DNA of 58,485 bases, taken from Clostridiaceae bacterium (GTDB lineage Bacteria > Bacillota > Clostridia > DSM-8532). The notes under the pieces were generated by a model that ran no database searches, was not told where the DNA came from, and saw only the letters and a list, made by a program, of their open reading frames with translations. Positions 8,899 through 17,416 of this stretch are shown here, one piece after another. The stretch's first letter is position 1. Every line of letters begins with the position of its first letter. The position numbers and the translations under genes were made by a program. The stretch is from positions 1-58,485 of the forward strand of contig JAAYFU010000008.1 of NCBI GenBank assembly GCA_012728095.1, in the 5' to 3' direction.

Positions 8899-9783
8899 TT
8901 GGAACGGCTATTACAGCAAATTATTAACGGAATATCCCTAGGAAGCATTTATGCGCTGATTGCTCTTGGTTACACCATGGTATACGGTATTATTAAGTTG
9001 ATTAACTTCGCTCATAGCGACATATATATGTTGGGAGCTTTTATAGGCTATTTTTCCATGACAACGCTAAAGCTTGGTTTCATACCTTCACTGTTGTTAT
9101 CTATGGTTTTTTGTACCATTATCGGCGTTGTCATAGAAAAAGTGGCCTATAAACCTTTGAGACATGCCACAAGAATTGCGGTATTGATTACTGCTATTGG
9201 TGTGTCTCTTTTTCTTGAGTACACGACAATGGCCATTGCCGGAGCAAATGTGAGATCCTACCCACCATTGACCGGGATTCTTACAAAATCATTTATGCTT
9301 GGGAATATAAACATTTCCATGCTACAGATATTAATTCTTGGAATTACAATAATTCTTATGATTCTGCTTCAGTTTATTGTAAAGAAAACAAGAATAGGAA
9401 AAGCAATGCGGGCAGTATCTCTTGACAGTGATGCTGCAGAGTTGATGGGTATAAATGTTAATACAACCATCTCCTTCACCTTCGCTTTAGGTTCAGCCTT
9501 AGCCGGAGCTGCGGGTATTATGGTTGGTATCTATTATAATTCAATAAACCCGCTTATGGGCATGTTGCCGGGCATTAAAGCTTTCATAGCTGCTGTTTTC
9601 GGCGGCATAGGAATAATCCCCGGCGCTATGATTGGCGGTTATTTTATCGGTATTGTAGAAGTTCTGGTATCCGGATACAGCAATTCATTGTACAGAGACG
9701 GTGTTGTGTTCGCTATCCTGATACTTGTTCTGATTATAAAGCCCACCGGATTATTAGGCAAAAATTCAAGAGAGAAGGTGTAA
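8899..9783 (+). CDS. livH: Branched-chain amino acid ABC transporter permease LivH
   Basis: Integral membrane permease of 294 residues, one of two forming the translocation path. It starts MERLLQQIINGISLGSIYALIALGYTMVYG, shown here only in part by its hallmark GSIYALIALGYTMVYG. The INFAHSD block and the C-terminal GGIGIIPGAMIGG coupling region are also typical. The start is TTG with GGAAGGGG upstream. It is followed by livM after 6 bases. Confidence 0.95.
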   Translation: MERLLQQIINGISLGSIYALIALGYTMVYGIIKLINFAHSDIYMLGAFIGYFSMTTLKLGFIPSLLLSMVFCTIIGVVIEKVAYKPLRHATRIAVLITAIGVSLFLEYTTMAIAGANVRSYPPLTGILTKSFMLGNINISMLQILILGITIILMILLQFIVKKTRIGKAMRAVSLDSDAAELMGINVNTTISFTFALGSALAGAAGIMVGIYYNSINPLMGMLPGIKAFIAAVFGGIGIIPGAMIGGYFIGIVEVLVSGYSNSLYRDGVVFAILILVLIIKPTGLLGKNSREKV

Positions 9784-9789
9784 TTTAAG

Positions 9790-10761
9790 TTGAAAAAATT
9801 ATTTGAGATCAATTGGATAAAAACGCTTGTTTCGCTTATATTAACCTTCGTTATTATTCAGTTGCTGATATCGTTAAATATTATTAACAGTTATTTGCAA
9901 TCCACCCTGGCAGCCATTTGCATAAATATAATCCTGGCAGTAAGCCTTAATCTTATAACCGGCTTTACGGGCCAATTTTCGCTGGGGCATGCCGGGTTTA
10001 TGTCAATAGGCGCATATGTTTGTGCCTTAATAACTCTGAGAATCCCAACCATTCCGGGCTTTATCCTGGGTGTCTTTGCCGGCGCCGTTACCGCGGCAGT
10101 TATCGGGGTTATCGTAGGCTTGCCTACCCTTCGCTTAAGAGGTGATTACCTTGCAATAGCCACTTTGGGTATGGCAGAGATAATACGTATCATATTCCTT
10201 AATATGGACAAAATTACTAACGGCGCTGCAGGTTTGCAGGATATTCCGCAGTTTACAAACTGGGCTTGGCTGTTTCTGTATACTGCAGGTACAATCCTTA
10301 TTATCTCAAACTTTATAAAGTCATCTCACGGCAGGGCATGTATCTCCATACGGGAAGATGAAATAGCGGCAGAGGCAATGGGTGTCAATTCAACCAGGTA
10401 TAAGGTTACAGCCTTTACCATCGGCGCGTTCTTTGCCGGAATTGCGGGAGCATTATATGCTTCCACCTTCAATTTTATCGATCCGAAAATCTTTGGTTTT
10501 TCCAAATCCATTGATATATTGGTAGTCGTGGTATTAGGCGGATTAGGCAGCATATCCGGCTCCATCATAGCTGCAATTTTACTTGGTATAATTACTACTT
10601 ATTTGCAGGCATTTGCAAATATCCAGATGATACTATACTCTCTGGCGCTGATAATCATAATGATATTCCGGCCGCAGGGCTTAATGGGTTCAAAAGAACT
10701 GTCCCTTTCAATCTTCAACAGGCTTGGCAATAGTTATAAATCAAAGAAAGGGAGGGTTTAA
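9790..10761 (+). CDS. livM: Branched-chain amino acid ABC transporter permease LivM
   Basis: Second permease, 323 residues. It is recognised by the block NLITGFTGQFSLGHAGFM near residue 55, the PTLRLRGDYLAIATLGMAEI block near 115, and the C-terminal LGGLGSISGSIIAA coupling motif. Start codon TTG, preceded by AGAAGGTG in the end of livH. It pairs with LivH to form the membrane channel. Its stop lies 4 bases before livG. Confidence 0.95.
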   Translation: MKKLFEINWIKTLVSLILTFVIIQLLISLNIINSYLQSTLAAICINIILAVSLNLITGFTGQFSLGHAGFMSIGAYVCALITLRIPTIPGFILGVFAGAVTAAVIGVIVGLPTLRLRGDYLAIATLGMAEIIRIIFLNMDKITNGAAGLQDIPQFTNWAWLFLYTAGTILIISNFIKSSHGRACISIREDEIAAEAMGVNSTRYKVTAFTIGAFFAGIAGALYASTFNFIDPKIFGFSKSIDILVVVVLGGLGSISGSIIAAILLGIITTYLQAFANIQMILYSLALIIIMIFRPQGLMGSKELSLSIFNRLGNSYKSKKGRV

Positions 10762-10765
10762 ATCT

Positions 10766-11551
10766 ATGTCAATTTTAAGCGTGAAAAAGCTGACTAAATC
10801 CTTTGGCGGTTTAACCGCAGTATCAAATGTCAACATGGAGATAAACGAAGGCGAATTAGTAGGTTTAATCGGCCCCAACGGTGCTGGAAAAACTACATTG
10901 TTCAATTTGTTAACAGGATTTTATGTTCCCACATCGGGTACTATCACTCTCAATGTCAACGGAACAAGCAAATCATTGGGAGGATTAAAACCTTACACCA
11001 TATGTAAAAACGGTGTGGCAAGGACTTTCCAGAATATACGGCTTTTTAAGGATTTAACCGTACTTGACAATGTTCGCATCGCTATGCATAAAAACGTTAA
11101 ATACGGCTTAATTTCAAGTTTTCTGCATCTGCCCTCATACAGAAAAGAGGAAGATGAGCTTATCAGGAAGAGCATGGAATTGCTAAGAATTCTCAGGCTT
11201 GACCATAAAAAAGATGAACTCGCAAAAAATCTTCCCTACGGTGAACAGCGACACCTGGAAATAGCCCGTGCTCTTGCTACAAATCCCTCCCTACTGTTGC
11301 TGGATGAGCCTGCCGCGGGAATGAATCCGGCAGAGACAGCTCAATTAACAGAATTAATCGGGTGGATCAGGGAAAAGTTTAATTTGACCATACTTCTGAT
11401 AGAACATGATATGTCGCTGGTGATGGGAATCTGTGAGCGTATTTATGTCCTTGACTACGGGATGATAATTGCATGCGGCACTCCTGATGAAATCAAGTCA
11501 AACGAACGTGTTATCAAGGCTTATCTGGGGGAGGGTCTGAACAATGCTTGA
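10766..11551 (+). CDS. livG: Branched-chain amino acid ABC transporter ATP-binding protein LivG
   Basis: Cytoplasmic ATPase of 261 residues. It has Walker A GPNGAGKTT, the Liv-type signature YGEQRHLEIARAL, Walker B LLLLDEP and the switch histidine in LLIEHDM. The ATG at 10766 has GGGAGG 8-9 bases upstream; an in-frame upstream start would overlap livM and lacks a ribosome site. It overlaps livF by 8 bases, consistent with translational coupling. Confidence 0.95.
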   Translation: MSILSVKKLTKSFGGLTAVSNVNMEINEGELVGLIGPNGAGKTTLFNLLTGFYVPTSGTITLNVNGTSKSLGGLKPYTICKNGVARTFQNIRLFKDLTVLDNVRIAMHKNVKYGLISSFLHLPSYRKEEDELIRKSMELLRILRLDHKKDELAKNLPYGEQRHLEIARALATNPSLLLLDEPAAGMNPAETAQLTELIGWIREKFNLTILLIEHDMSLVMGICERIYVLDYGMIIACGTPDEIKSNERVIKAYLGEGLNNA

Positions 11552-12248
11552 AATTAAGAATTTAAACGTACATTTCGGTGTGATCCATGCCCTGAAAGGA
11601 ATTTCTCTCACTGTAAACAAAGGTGAGATTGTAACCCTTATCGGTGCAAACGGAGCCGGAAAGACTACCACATTACGTACTATCTCAGGGCTGAAAAAGC
11701 CAACAGATGGCTCTATCATTCTTGAAGGGAAGGATATTACCAATACAAGTGCTCAAGAAAGGGTAATGATGGGTATTTCCCAGGCTCCGGAAGGCCGCCG
11801 GGTGTTTTCGGCAATGACTGTGTTGGAAAACTTGGAATTAGGAGCATACCTCCGTCGCGATAAAAATGAAATTGCAAGGGACCTGGAAACTGTTTACCAC
11901 CATTTTCCCATACTGGCTGATCGCAGGAAGCAAATAGCCGGTACTTTGTCAGGCGGTGAACAGCAAATGCTTGCCATAGGTCGTGCATTGATGAGCCGCC
12001 CCAGGATATTGCTTCTTGACGAGCCGTCGATGGGACTTGCTCCATTGTTTGTCCAGGAAATCTTTAATATAATTAGGGATATAAATAAGGCTGGAACGAC
12101 TATACTTTTAGTGGAGCAAAATGCCAGTATGGCGTTGCAAATCGCCAATCGCGCATATGTAATGGAAACAGGTTCCATAGTTCTTTCCGGTACAGGATCC
12201 GAACTTATGCAGAGTGAAGATATCAAAAAAGCGTATTTAGGAGGTTAG
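11544..12248 (+). CDS. livF: Branched-chain amino acid ABC transporter ATP-binding protein LivF
   Basis: Second ATPase of the transporter, 234 residues, the usual LivF length. Walker A GANGAGKTTT, signature LSGGEQQMLAIGRAL, Walker B ILLLDEPSMGL and switch histidine replaced by the LivF-typical LLVEQN are all present. GGGGGAGG precedes the ATG inside the end of livG. The next gene, encoding a CBS-ACT protein, starts 4 bases after its stop. Confidence 0.95.
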   Translation: MLEIKNLNVHFGVIHALKGISLTVNKGEIVTLIGANGAGKTTTLRTISGLKKPTDGSIILEGKDITNTSAQERVMMGISQAPEGRRVFSAMTVLENLELGAYLRRDKNEIARDLETVYHHFPILADRRKQIAGTLSGGEQQMLAIGRALMSRPRILLLDEPSMGLAPLFVQEIFNIIRDINKAGTTILLVEQNASMALQIANRAYVMETGSIVLSGTGSELMQSEDIKKAYLGG

Positions 12249-12252
12249 CGTT

Positions 12253-12894
12253 ATGTTTGTAAGGAATAAGATGACTTCCAATCCTTTCACTATCTCTGCG
12301 GACCAGACAATCCTGGACGCAATAGAAATCATGACACAACACAGTGTAAAGCGATTGCCCGTCATGAAGAACGGGAAACTTGTAGGAGTAGTATCAAAAG
12401 AGGATATTGCACAGTTTTCCCCTTCCAAGGCTACTTCTTTCAGTATGGGTGAAATCACTTATTTGCTTTCCAAGACAAAAATCAGTCAGATAATGAATAA
12501 GAACCCTATCACCATAACATCGGACGCACTATTGGAAGAAGCAGCCATATTAATGAGAGATAACGATGTCAGTTTCCTGCCTGTGGTAGATGATGGCAAA
12601 CTGGTAGGAATTATTACAGAAAGCAATATCTTTGATGCTTTTATAGAATTACTGGCTTTCCGTGAACCCGGTACAAGGCTTACAGTCGAAGTATTTGACA
12701 AACCCGGGGTTATGGCAAATTTAACTGGTATTATCGGAGAATTCGGAGCCAATATAACTCACGTTGCCGTATATCGCGGAACCGGTGGTAAAAGCTCCAT
12801 TGTTTTAGGAATAAATTCTCTGAATACTGCTGAAATTGAAAAATCCATTGAAGATAACGGATATAAAATCCTGTACAAATTGCAGAATAAGTAA
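12253..12894 (+). CDS. CBS-CBS-ACT domain protein (AcuB-like)
   Basis: Cytoplasmic protein of 213 residues. Two CBS motifs form a Bateman module (about residues 1-60 and 75-130; blocks VKRLPVMKNGKLVGVVSKED and VSFLPVVDDGKLVGIITESN). A C-terminal ACT domain follows (about 140-210, opening RLTVEVFDKPGVMANLTGII). CBS pairs bind adenine nucleotides and ACT domains usually bind amino acids. The AGGAGG site lies inside the end of livF, so it is the last gene of the liv operon and is followed by a terminator. AcuB proteins are otherwise linked with acetoin use. Here a role in sensing amino acid or energy status for the transporter is inferred from position only. Confidence 0.85.
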   Translation: MFVRNKMTSNPFTISADQTILDAIEIMTQHSVKRLPVMKNGKLVGVVSKEDIAQFSPSKATSFSMGEITYLLSKTKISQIMNKNPITITSDALLEEAAILMRDNDVSFLPVVDDGKLVGIITESNIFDAFIELLAFREPGTRLTVEVFDKPGVMANLTGIIGEFGANITHVAVYRGTGGKSSIVLGINSLNTAEIEKSIEDNGYKILYKLQNK

Positions 12895-12947
12895 TATTGA
12901 ATAATTGACTCAGCTGTCTCCATCCCACAAACAGCCTGATAATACTT

Positions 12948-12987
12948 CCCGGATTAATGGACAAAGCTATTAATCCGGGATTTTTTA
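12948..12987 (+). terminator. Terminator of the liv operon
   Basis: CCCGGATTAAT (12948-12958) pairs perfectly with ATTAATCCGGG (12969-12979), followed by ATTTTTTAT. Confidence 0.9.
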
Positions 12988-13016
12988 TAAATTTATCAGG
13001 TATTTTGTTTTAACTA

Positions 13017-13080
13017 TTGACATATTAATCACTATTGAATATTATATAATAGTGAACACTATTTAATATTATATAATACT
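13017..13080 (+). promoter_or_regulatory. padR operon promoter with duplicated palindromic operator
   Basis: TTGACA (13017-13022) and TATTAT (13040-13045) are 17 bases apart. Two near-identical 23-base units, each of the form ACTATT-N11-AATAGT (second ends AATACT), lie at 13031-13053 and 13058-13080, 27 bases apart, over and just after the -10. They are obvious candidates for PadR binding and autorepression. Confidence 0.65.
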
Positions 13081-13116
13081 AAAGAGTAAATATTAATAAA
13101 TTATCAGGAGGTAAAC

Positions 13117-13443
13117 TTGAATACACAATATAAAAAAGGCGTCCTGGAACTGTGTGTAATGTCAATACTGAAACGTCGGGATTGTTACGGATATGAGATA
13201 TCGGAATACCTCTCAAAATACATCGATATTGCCGATGGTACGGTGTATCCGATTCTCAGAAAACTAAAAAGCGACGGACTTGTTACAACATATCTTTCGG
13301 AGGACAGCGGCGGCCCTCCTAGAAAGTACTACTCTCTCACTGCTCTGGGGCTTAAAACATACGAAGCAGATAAAAAAGAATACCTCAGTTTCGCAAAAAC
13401 CATTGAGGCCTTATTGGAGGATGAAGATTATGACAAAGAATGA
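13117..13443 (+). CDS. PadR family transcriptional regulator
   Basis: Winged-helix repressor of 108 residues. The family block begins QYKKGVLELCVMSIL and continues with CYGYEISEYL, then the wing region DGTVYPILRKLKSDGLVT and the YYSLTALG strand. It is the short form without a long C-terminal dimer helix. Start TTG with AGGAGG upstream. Its end overlaps the DUF1700 gene by 14 bases, a combination seen widely in Firmicutes where PadR controls a membrane-protein operon. Likely autoregulated through the operator pair upstream. The signal sensed is unknown. Confidence 0.93.
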   Translation: MNTQYKKGVLELCVMSILKRRDCYGYEISEYLSKYIDIADGTVYPILRKLKSDGLVTTYLSEDSGGPPRKYYSLTALGLKTYEADKKEYLSFAKTIEALLEDEDYDKE

Positions 13444-14149
13444 ATTTCTGTTACAGCTGAAAAATGAGCTGAAAAAAAATAATATTTCGGATTTGGATGA
13501 TATCTTAAGTGAATATGAGCAGCACTTTGCATTTAAGCTTGCCGACGGTTATTCTGAAGAAGAGATCGCGGCTAAACTTGGTGACCCTACCGAACTTGCG
13601 TCACAATTCATTCCGAACGCTCCAGAAAAGAAACACGGCGGAAGAAAGCTCGTAACCGTTATCGGAATGGTATTCGCGGATCTTTTCGCTGGCGCTTTCT
13701 TTTTGATGCTCTTTATTTTCGCGGTGGTCATGGGAATTGTTACCGTCGCGGCCGCCATTATCGGAATCTGCCTTTTGGGAGGATTCAGTTTTAATAATAT
13801 CATTCCCGGAATGCCTTATTTGTGCGCATTTATCTTTTCAATATCATTCTTTGCTTTTGCATTACTGTCAACTGCGGCATGCCTGTATTTTGTTGTTTTT
13901 ACCCGGCAGCTCATACGTTCCTACAAAAGATTCCATATTAATGTTTTAGCCGGCTCATCCGGAAAGGCAACGCTTCCTTCCCTGCCTGTTTATCCCCTGT
14001 TGTCTCATAAGTTTAAGCGCCGTCTGAGGATGCTTGTTTTATCATCTCTTACCGTACTGGCGGTCAGCTTGGTTTCAGGATATATTATCTCGGCAATAAC
14101 AGCAGGCAATCTTGAATTCTGGCATGTATGGGGATGGTTTGTGAAATGA
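13430..14149 (+). CDS. DUF1700 (HAAS-type) membrane protein
   Basis: Protein of 239 residues. The cytoplasmic N-terminal helical domain (about 1-70) carries the family features FLLQLKNELKKNN, ILSEYEQHF and a SEEEIAAKLGDPTELASQF block. Three or so hydrophobic segments follow, roughly residues 77-125, 130-160 and 195-220. I chose the ATG at 13430 because GGAGG is 9 bases upstream; the ATG at 13421 abuts the ribosome site. It overlaps padR by 14 bases and the first SDR by 4 (ATGA). The function is unknown. DUF1700 proteins are regularly encoded with PadR, perhaps as membrane partners or sensors. Confidence 0.88.
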   Translation: MTKNEFLLQLKNELKKNNISDLDDILSEYEQHFAFKLADGYSEEEIAAKLGDPTELASQFIPNAPEKKHGGRKLVTVIGMVFADLFAGAFFLMLFIFAVVMGIVTVAAAIIGICLLGGFSFNNIIPGMPYLCAFIFSISFFAFALLSTAACLYFVVFTRQLIRSYKRFHINVLAGSSGKATLPSLPVYPLLSHKFKRRLRMLVLSSLTVLAVSLVSGYIISAITAGNLEFWHVWGWFVK

Positions 14150-15000
14150 AGGCAGTGGTTATTACAGGTGCGTCTTCCGGGATAGGTTTTGAAATTGCCC
14201 GCCTGTTATCAAAAAATTATTTTGTTATCGGAATAGGACGAAACGAGAATAACTGTGCGCATGCCAAAGAATTGATATATTCTGAAAATCCCGGCGCAAA
14301 AATAGAATATTTCATCGCTGACCTTGTACAGCAAAAAGAAGTAAACCGTGTCGCGTATGAAATACAAACTTATCTTGAAAACAATGATATCCTGGAACTC
14401 TATGGCCTGATCAACAATGCCGGCTGTGTTCGAAGCTGGTACACAACTTCCGAGGAAGGCTACGAGCAACAATTCGCCCTAAACCATCTTGCGGGTTTTT
14501 TACTGACTTACAGGCTTCTTCCCTTAATCATCAAGGCAAAAGGCCGGATAATCATGACCGGCAGCCAATCCCATAAGGGAATTAAAATATGCTGGGACGA
14601 TATTATGCTAAGGAAAAGATATAATCCTCTGACGGCGTATAAGCAGTCCAAGCTTTGCAATATCCTGTTTGCCAAAGGTTTGAACGACAGGTTCACATCT
14701 GCGGGCATAAGGGCATATGTTGTAGATCCCGGTCTGGTCAGGACCGATATCGGGAACAAACAGGCCGGATTCCTTGTAAACCTGATATGGTCAATCCGCA
14801 AAAAATATGGCGTTTCACCGGAAATCCCGGCCAAAACTTATGAATTCCTTCTTGAAACCAATCCGGCGCCCAAGGGACTGTACTACTGTTCATGCAATGA
14901 AAAAACCTACAGCAGGCAGGTTACAAGCGAAAACGCCGACAGGCTGTTTTTGCTCAGCGAAAAATTATCCGGAATTTCATATGACAGATTGGAGTGTTAG
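14146..15000 (+). CDS. Short-chain dehydrogenase/reductase
   Basis: Cytoplasmic NAD(P)-dependent oxidoreductase of 284 residues, classical-to-extended SDR. Cofactor motif TGASSGIG is near the N terminus, followed by NNAG in the middle of the Rossmann fold. The catalytic serine is in MTGSQS and the YKQSK block supplies Tyr and Lys. VVDPGLVRT is also typical. The start overlaps the DUF1700 stop as ATGA; an earlier ATG at 14128 is possible. A second SDR follows after 2 bases. The substrate cannot be told; retinol-dehydrogenase-like SDRs of this shape reduce lipophilic carbonyls. Confidence 0.85.
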   Translation: MKAVVITGASSGIGFEIARLLSKNYFVIGIGRNENNCAHAKELIYSENPGAKIEYFIADLVQQKEVNRVAYEIQTYLENNDILELYGLINNAGCVRSWYTTSEEGYEQQFALNHLAGFLLTYRLLPLIIKAKGRIIMTGSQSHKGIKICWDDIMLRKRYNPLTAYKQSKLCNILFAKGLNDRFTSAGIRAYVVDPGLVRTDIGNKQAGFLVNLIWSIRKKYGVSPEIPAKTYEFLLETNPAPKGLYYCSCNEKTYSRQVTSENADRLFLLSEKLSGISYDRLEC

Positions 15001-15002
15001 AT

Positions 15003-15794
15003 ATGAATGTCATGATAACAGGGGCAAGCGGCGGCCTGGGCAGGGTAATGGTCGCTGAATGCGCCGAGCGCGGTTACAATTTATTTATAACCGATATAAA
15101 CCAGGCAGGTTTATTATCCTTGAAACAAGGGCTGGAAAGGCAATTTAAAGTTTGTGTTGCAGCTAAAGCCTGCGATTTAACAAAGGCCGAGAGCGTTGAC
15201 GAGTTAATGTCCTTTATCGATATGCACGGCATAAGATTTGATATGCTTATAAATGTAGCAGGAATAGATTATGAAGGCGGTTTTCTGAGCATTGACCGTG
15301 AAAAGATTATAAAAATCATTGCGCTTAACAACGAAGCTACCTTAAGAATTACTCATGACATTTTATTACGTCGAAGACCCGGAAAACGATTTACGCTGAT
15401 TTTTGTGTCGAGCCTTGCATCACTGTATCCAATGCCTTTAAAGGCAACATATGCTGCTTCCAAGAGATTCCTGCTGGACTTTGCTTTAGCCCTCAGACAT
15501 GAACTGAAAAATAAGGATGTATCTGTTCTAACCCTCTGTCCCGGCGGCCTGGTTACTACTAAAGAAGCAATACGCGGTATCTCAGCCCAGGGTTTCTGGG
15601 GCAATGCCACAACAAACTCGCTGGAGATTGTCGCAAGGAAGACCATTGGCTATGCCCTCCAGGGTAAAAGTTTATATATTCCCGGTTTATTAAACAAAAT
15701 ACTATCTCTTTTGGGAAGGCTTATTCCCCGCTCGTGGGCAGCCGCATTAATATATCTTAGATGGAGCAAGGCCCAGGTTAAGTGGCTAAGATAA
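15003..15794 (+). CDS. Short-chain dehydrogenase/reductase
   Basis: Second SDR of the operon, 263 residues, divergent from the first. It has TGASGGLG for cofactor binding, NVAG, the serine strand VSSLAS, the YAASK catalytic block and LCPGGLVTT. The C-terminal stretch after about residue 220 is hydrophobic, suggesting membrane association. GGAG lies 8 bases before the ATG, inside the end of the previous gene. Having two different SDRs under one PadR suggests a two-step or paired reduction, possibly of a lipid or cell-envelope intermediate; this is inference. Confidence 0.83.
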   Translation: MNVMITGASGGLGRVMVAECAERGYNLFITDINQAGLLSLKQGLERQFKVCVAAKACDLTKAESVDELMSFIDMHGIRFDMLINVAGIDYEGGFLSIDREKIIKIIALNNEATLRITHDILLRRRPGKRFTLIFVSSLASLYPMPLKATYAASKRFLLDFALALRHELKNKDVSVLTLCPGGLVTTKEAIRGISAQGFWGNATTNSLEIVARKTIGYALQGKSLYIPGLLNKILSLLGRLIPRSWAAALIYLRWSKAQVKWLR

Positions 15795-15809
15795 AAACAT
15801 AGATTTGAA

Positions 15810-15959
15810 TTAGTTTTTCCTTTTTTTCTTATTCCAAATTATTATGCCTGACACTAAAACACAAAGAAGTACAACCGGTAAAACTGCATAAAGATACGTA
15901 CCGGATGATAAAAAAACTTTTGTAGGGCTGTCTGCCCCGCCAATAACGGCGATATCCAT
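15810..15959 (-). CDS. 49-residue membrane micropeptide with an OadB-like IGGADSPT motif
   Basis: Small open frame of 49 codons with a strong GAGGAGG ribosome site. The N terminus reads MDIAVIGGADSPTKVF, one TM helix follows (about residues 21-42) and the end is a basic tail KKKRKN. The IGGAD-PT block resembles the conserved GGADGPT motif of the beta subunit of sodium-pumping decarboxylases (OadB/GcdB), but the rest of that large protein is absent. Similar short proteins in Clostridia tend to be labelled as decarboxylase beta subunits. It is 56 bases after the MFS gene on the same strand, so co-transcription is likely. Function unknown. Confidence 0.72.
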   Translation of the reverse strand: MDIAVIGGADSPTKVFLSSGTYLYAVLPVVLLCVLVSGIIIWNKKKRKN

Positions 15960-16015
15960 ATAATAACTCCTCCTCATTAGTTAGAATAAATAAACTTATC
16001 TTGTTATACCACCGC

Positions 16016-17242
16016 TCATGGTTCCGGTACAGGCTTTCCCGCCTCTACCAGGACTTTATTGTTAGTCAATAATACAGCCATAACAGACATGAATATTCCT
16101 GTAACTATCAGCATCCATTCTATCGCGATTATATCGGCCAGCGGCCCGAATACCAGTATGCTGAGAGGCATCACAGCGCTTTGTATCATACCGAAAACGC
16201 CAAATACTCTTCCCTGGTAATTCCCTTCCACTTTCTGCTGCATTAATGCTATTGCAGGCGTGTTAAAGGCCGGAATCGCAACGCCGGAAATCATCATGAA
16301 GGCAATATAAATCCAGAACGCAGCGACAATTCCCAGGGCAATGGTTGTAATTCCAAAAACCAGTATGGCAAGCGTAATTGTATACGTTTTATTCTTTAAA
16401 CCACCCCAGGCCGACATTATTAATCCTCCCACTATCATTCCGGAAGCGAACGATATCTCAATGGCTGTTTGCCGCCATACTTCATCGCCGAAACTGCGGG
16501 CAACCTGGAGGGGAGTCAAAAAGGCAACAGGAGATATCAGGATAAAAAATACCGAAAAGAATATAAAATATTCTTTGACAAACTTATGATCCTTGATGTA
16601 TTTTACGCCTTCTTTCAAATCATGAAAATAACCTGTAGTTTGTCTGCTTTGGGCCTTTTCATGAGCCGGAACAACAACAAAAAAGAACAGGATAAGTATG
16701 GCTAAAGCTGCCGTTACAACATCAATAAGGAAAATAATCTCAATCGATGAAAAGGTAAGCAACACACCGCTCAACATTGGTGATGCCACCATTGTAAATG
16801 ACTGTACCGTACCATTTACAGCATTAATCCTTAATAACTTATCTTCCGGAACAAATTGCGGGATAAAGGCATTTACTGCAGGAGTCTGGATACTTCCTCC
16901 CAGGGCTCTTACCGCTGAAGCAAAAAATAATAGCCACATTGCGTCATATCCCACAAAGAAAAGAATTGCCAATAATAGAGTTACGAAAGCAATCATGGAA
17001 TCTGACAGCACAATCAGCATTTTTCGATTATAGCGATCAGCCCATACCCCTGCAAAAGGCGAGAGAAAAAAGGTCGGCAAAAATCCACAAATTATTGATA
17101 TGGTCAGCATTATACCGGATTTCGTATTCAGGGTAATATACCACATAATGGCATACTGAACAAGGGATGACCCAAAGAGAGATATGGTCTGGCTCGTGAG
17201 AAACAATATGATATTCTTTTTCCAGTTAAGTTTTTTGTCCAA
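16016..17242 (-). CDS. MFS transporter, DHA3/macrolide-efflux type
   Basis: Integral membrane protein of 408 residues with about 12 helices. It has the MFS loop motif GVWADRYNRK after the second helix and an N terminus (NIILFLTSQTISLFGSSLVQ) typical of MefA-like DHA3 exporters. Start TTG with GGGGGAAG upstream. The likely role is proton-driven export of a drug or metabolite; the substrate is not determinable. The micropeptide gene follows on the same strand. Confidence 0.87.
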   Translation of the reverse strand: MDKKLNWKKNIILFLTSQTISLFGSSLVQYAIMWYITLNTKSGIMLTISIICGFLPTFFLSPFAGVWADRYNRKMLIVLSDSMIAFVTLLLAILFFVGYDAMWLLFFASAVRALGGSIQTPAVNAFIPQFVPEDKLLRINAVNGTVQSFTMVASPMLSGVLLTFSSIEIIFLIDVVTAALAILILFFFVVVPAHEKAQSRQTTGYFHDLKEGVKYIKDHKFVKEYFIFFSVFFILISPVAFLTPLQVARSFGDEVWRQTAIEISFASGMIVGGLIMSAWGGLKNKTYTITLAILVFGITTIALGIVAAFWIYIAFMMISGVAIPAFNTPAIALMQQKVEGNYQGRVFGVFGMIQSAVMPLSILVFGPLADIIAIEWMLIVTGIFMSVMAVLLTNNKVLVEAGKPVPEP

Positions 17243-17416
17243 ATGATCTTCCCCCGTAATTTAAGTTTAGCTTGTGTACTTGTACATAAAAGTATTTTCA
17301 AAAATTATTACTGGATTAGTATACCCGAGTAATATTTTAATGACAAGTTCTTTCCCTCAACTGTTCATGCTAAAATATAAATGCTATAACCACAGGACTG
17401 AAAGGACTGATTAATT

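Noticed and set aside
13023..13080. AT-rich duplicated units as a CRISPR array
   Set aside because: There are only two units with a 4-base gap, no spacers and no cas genes; operator function fits better.
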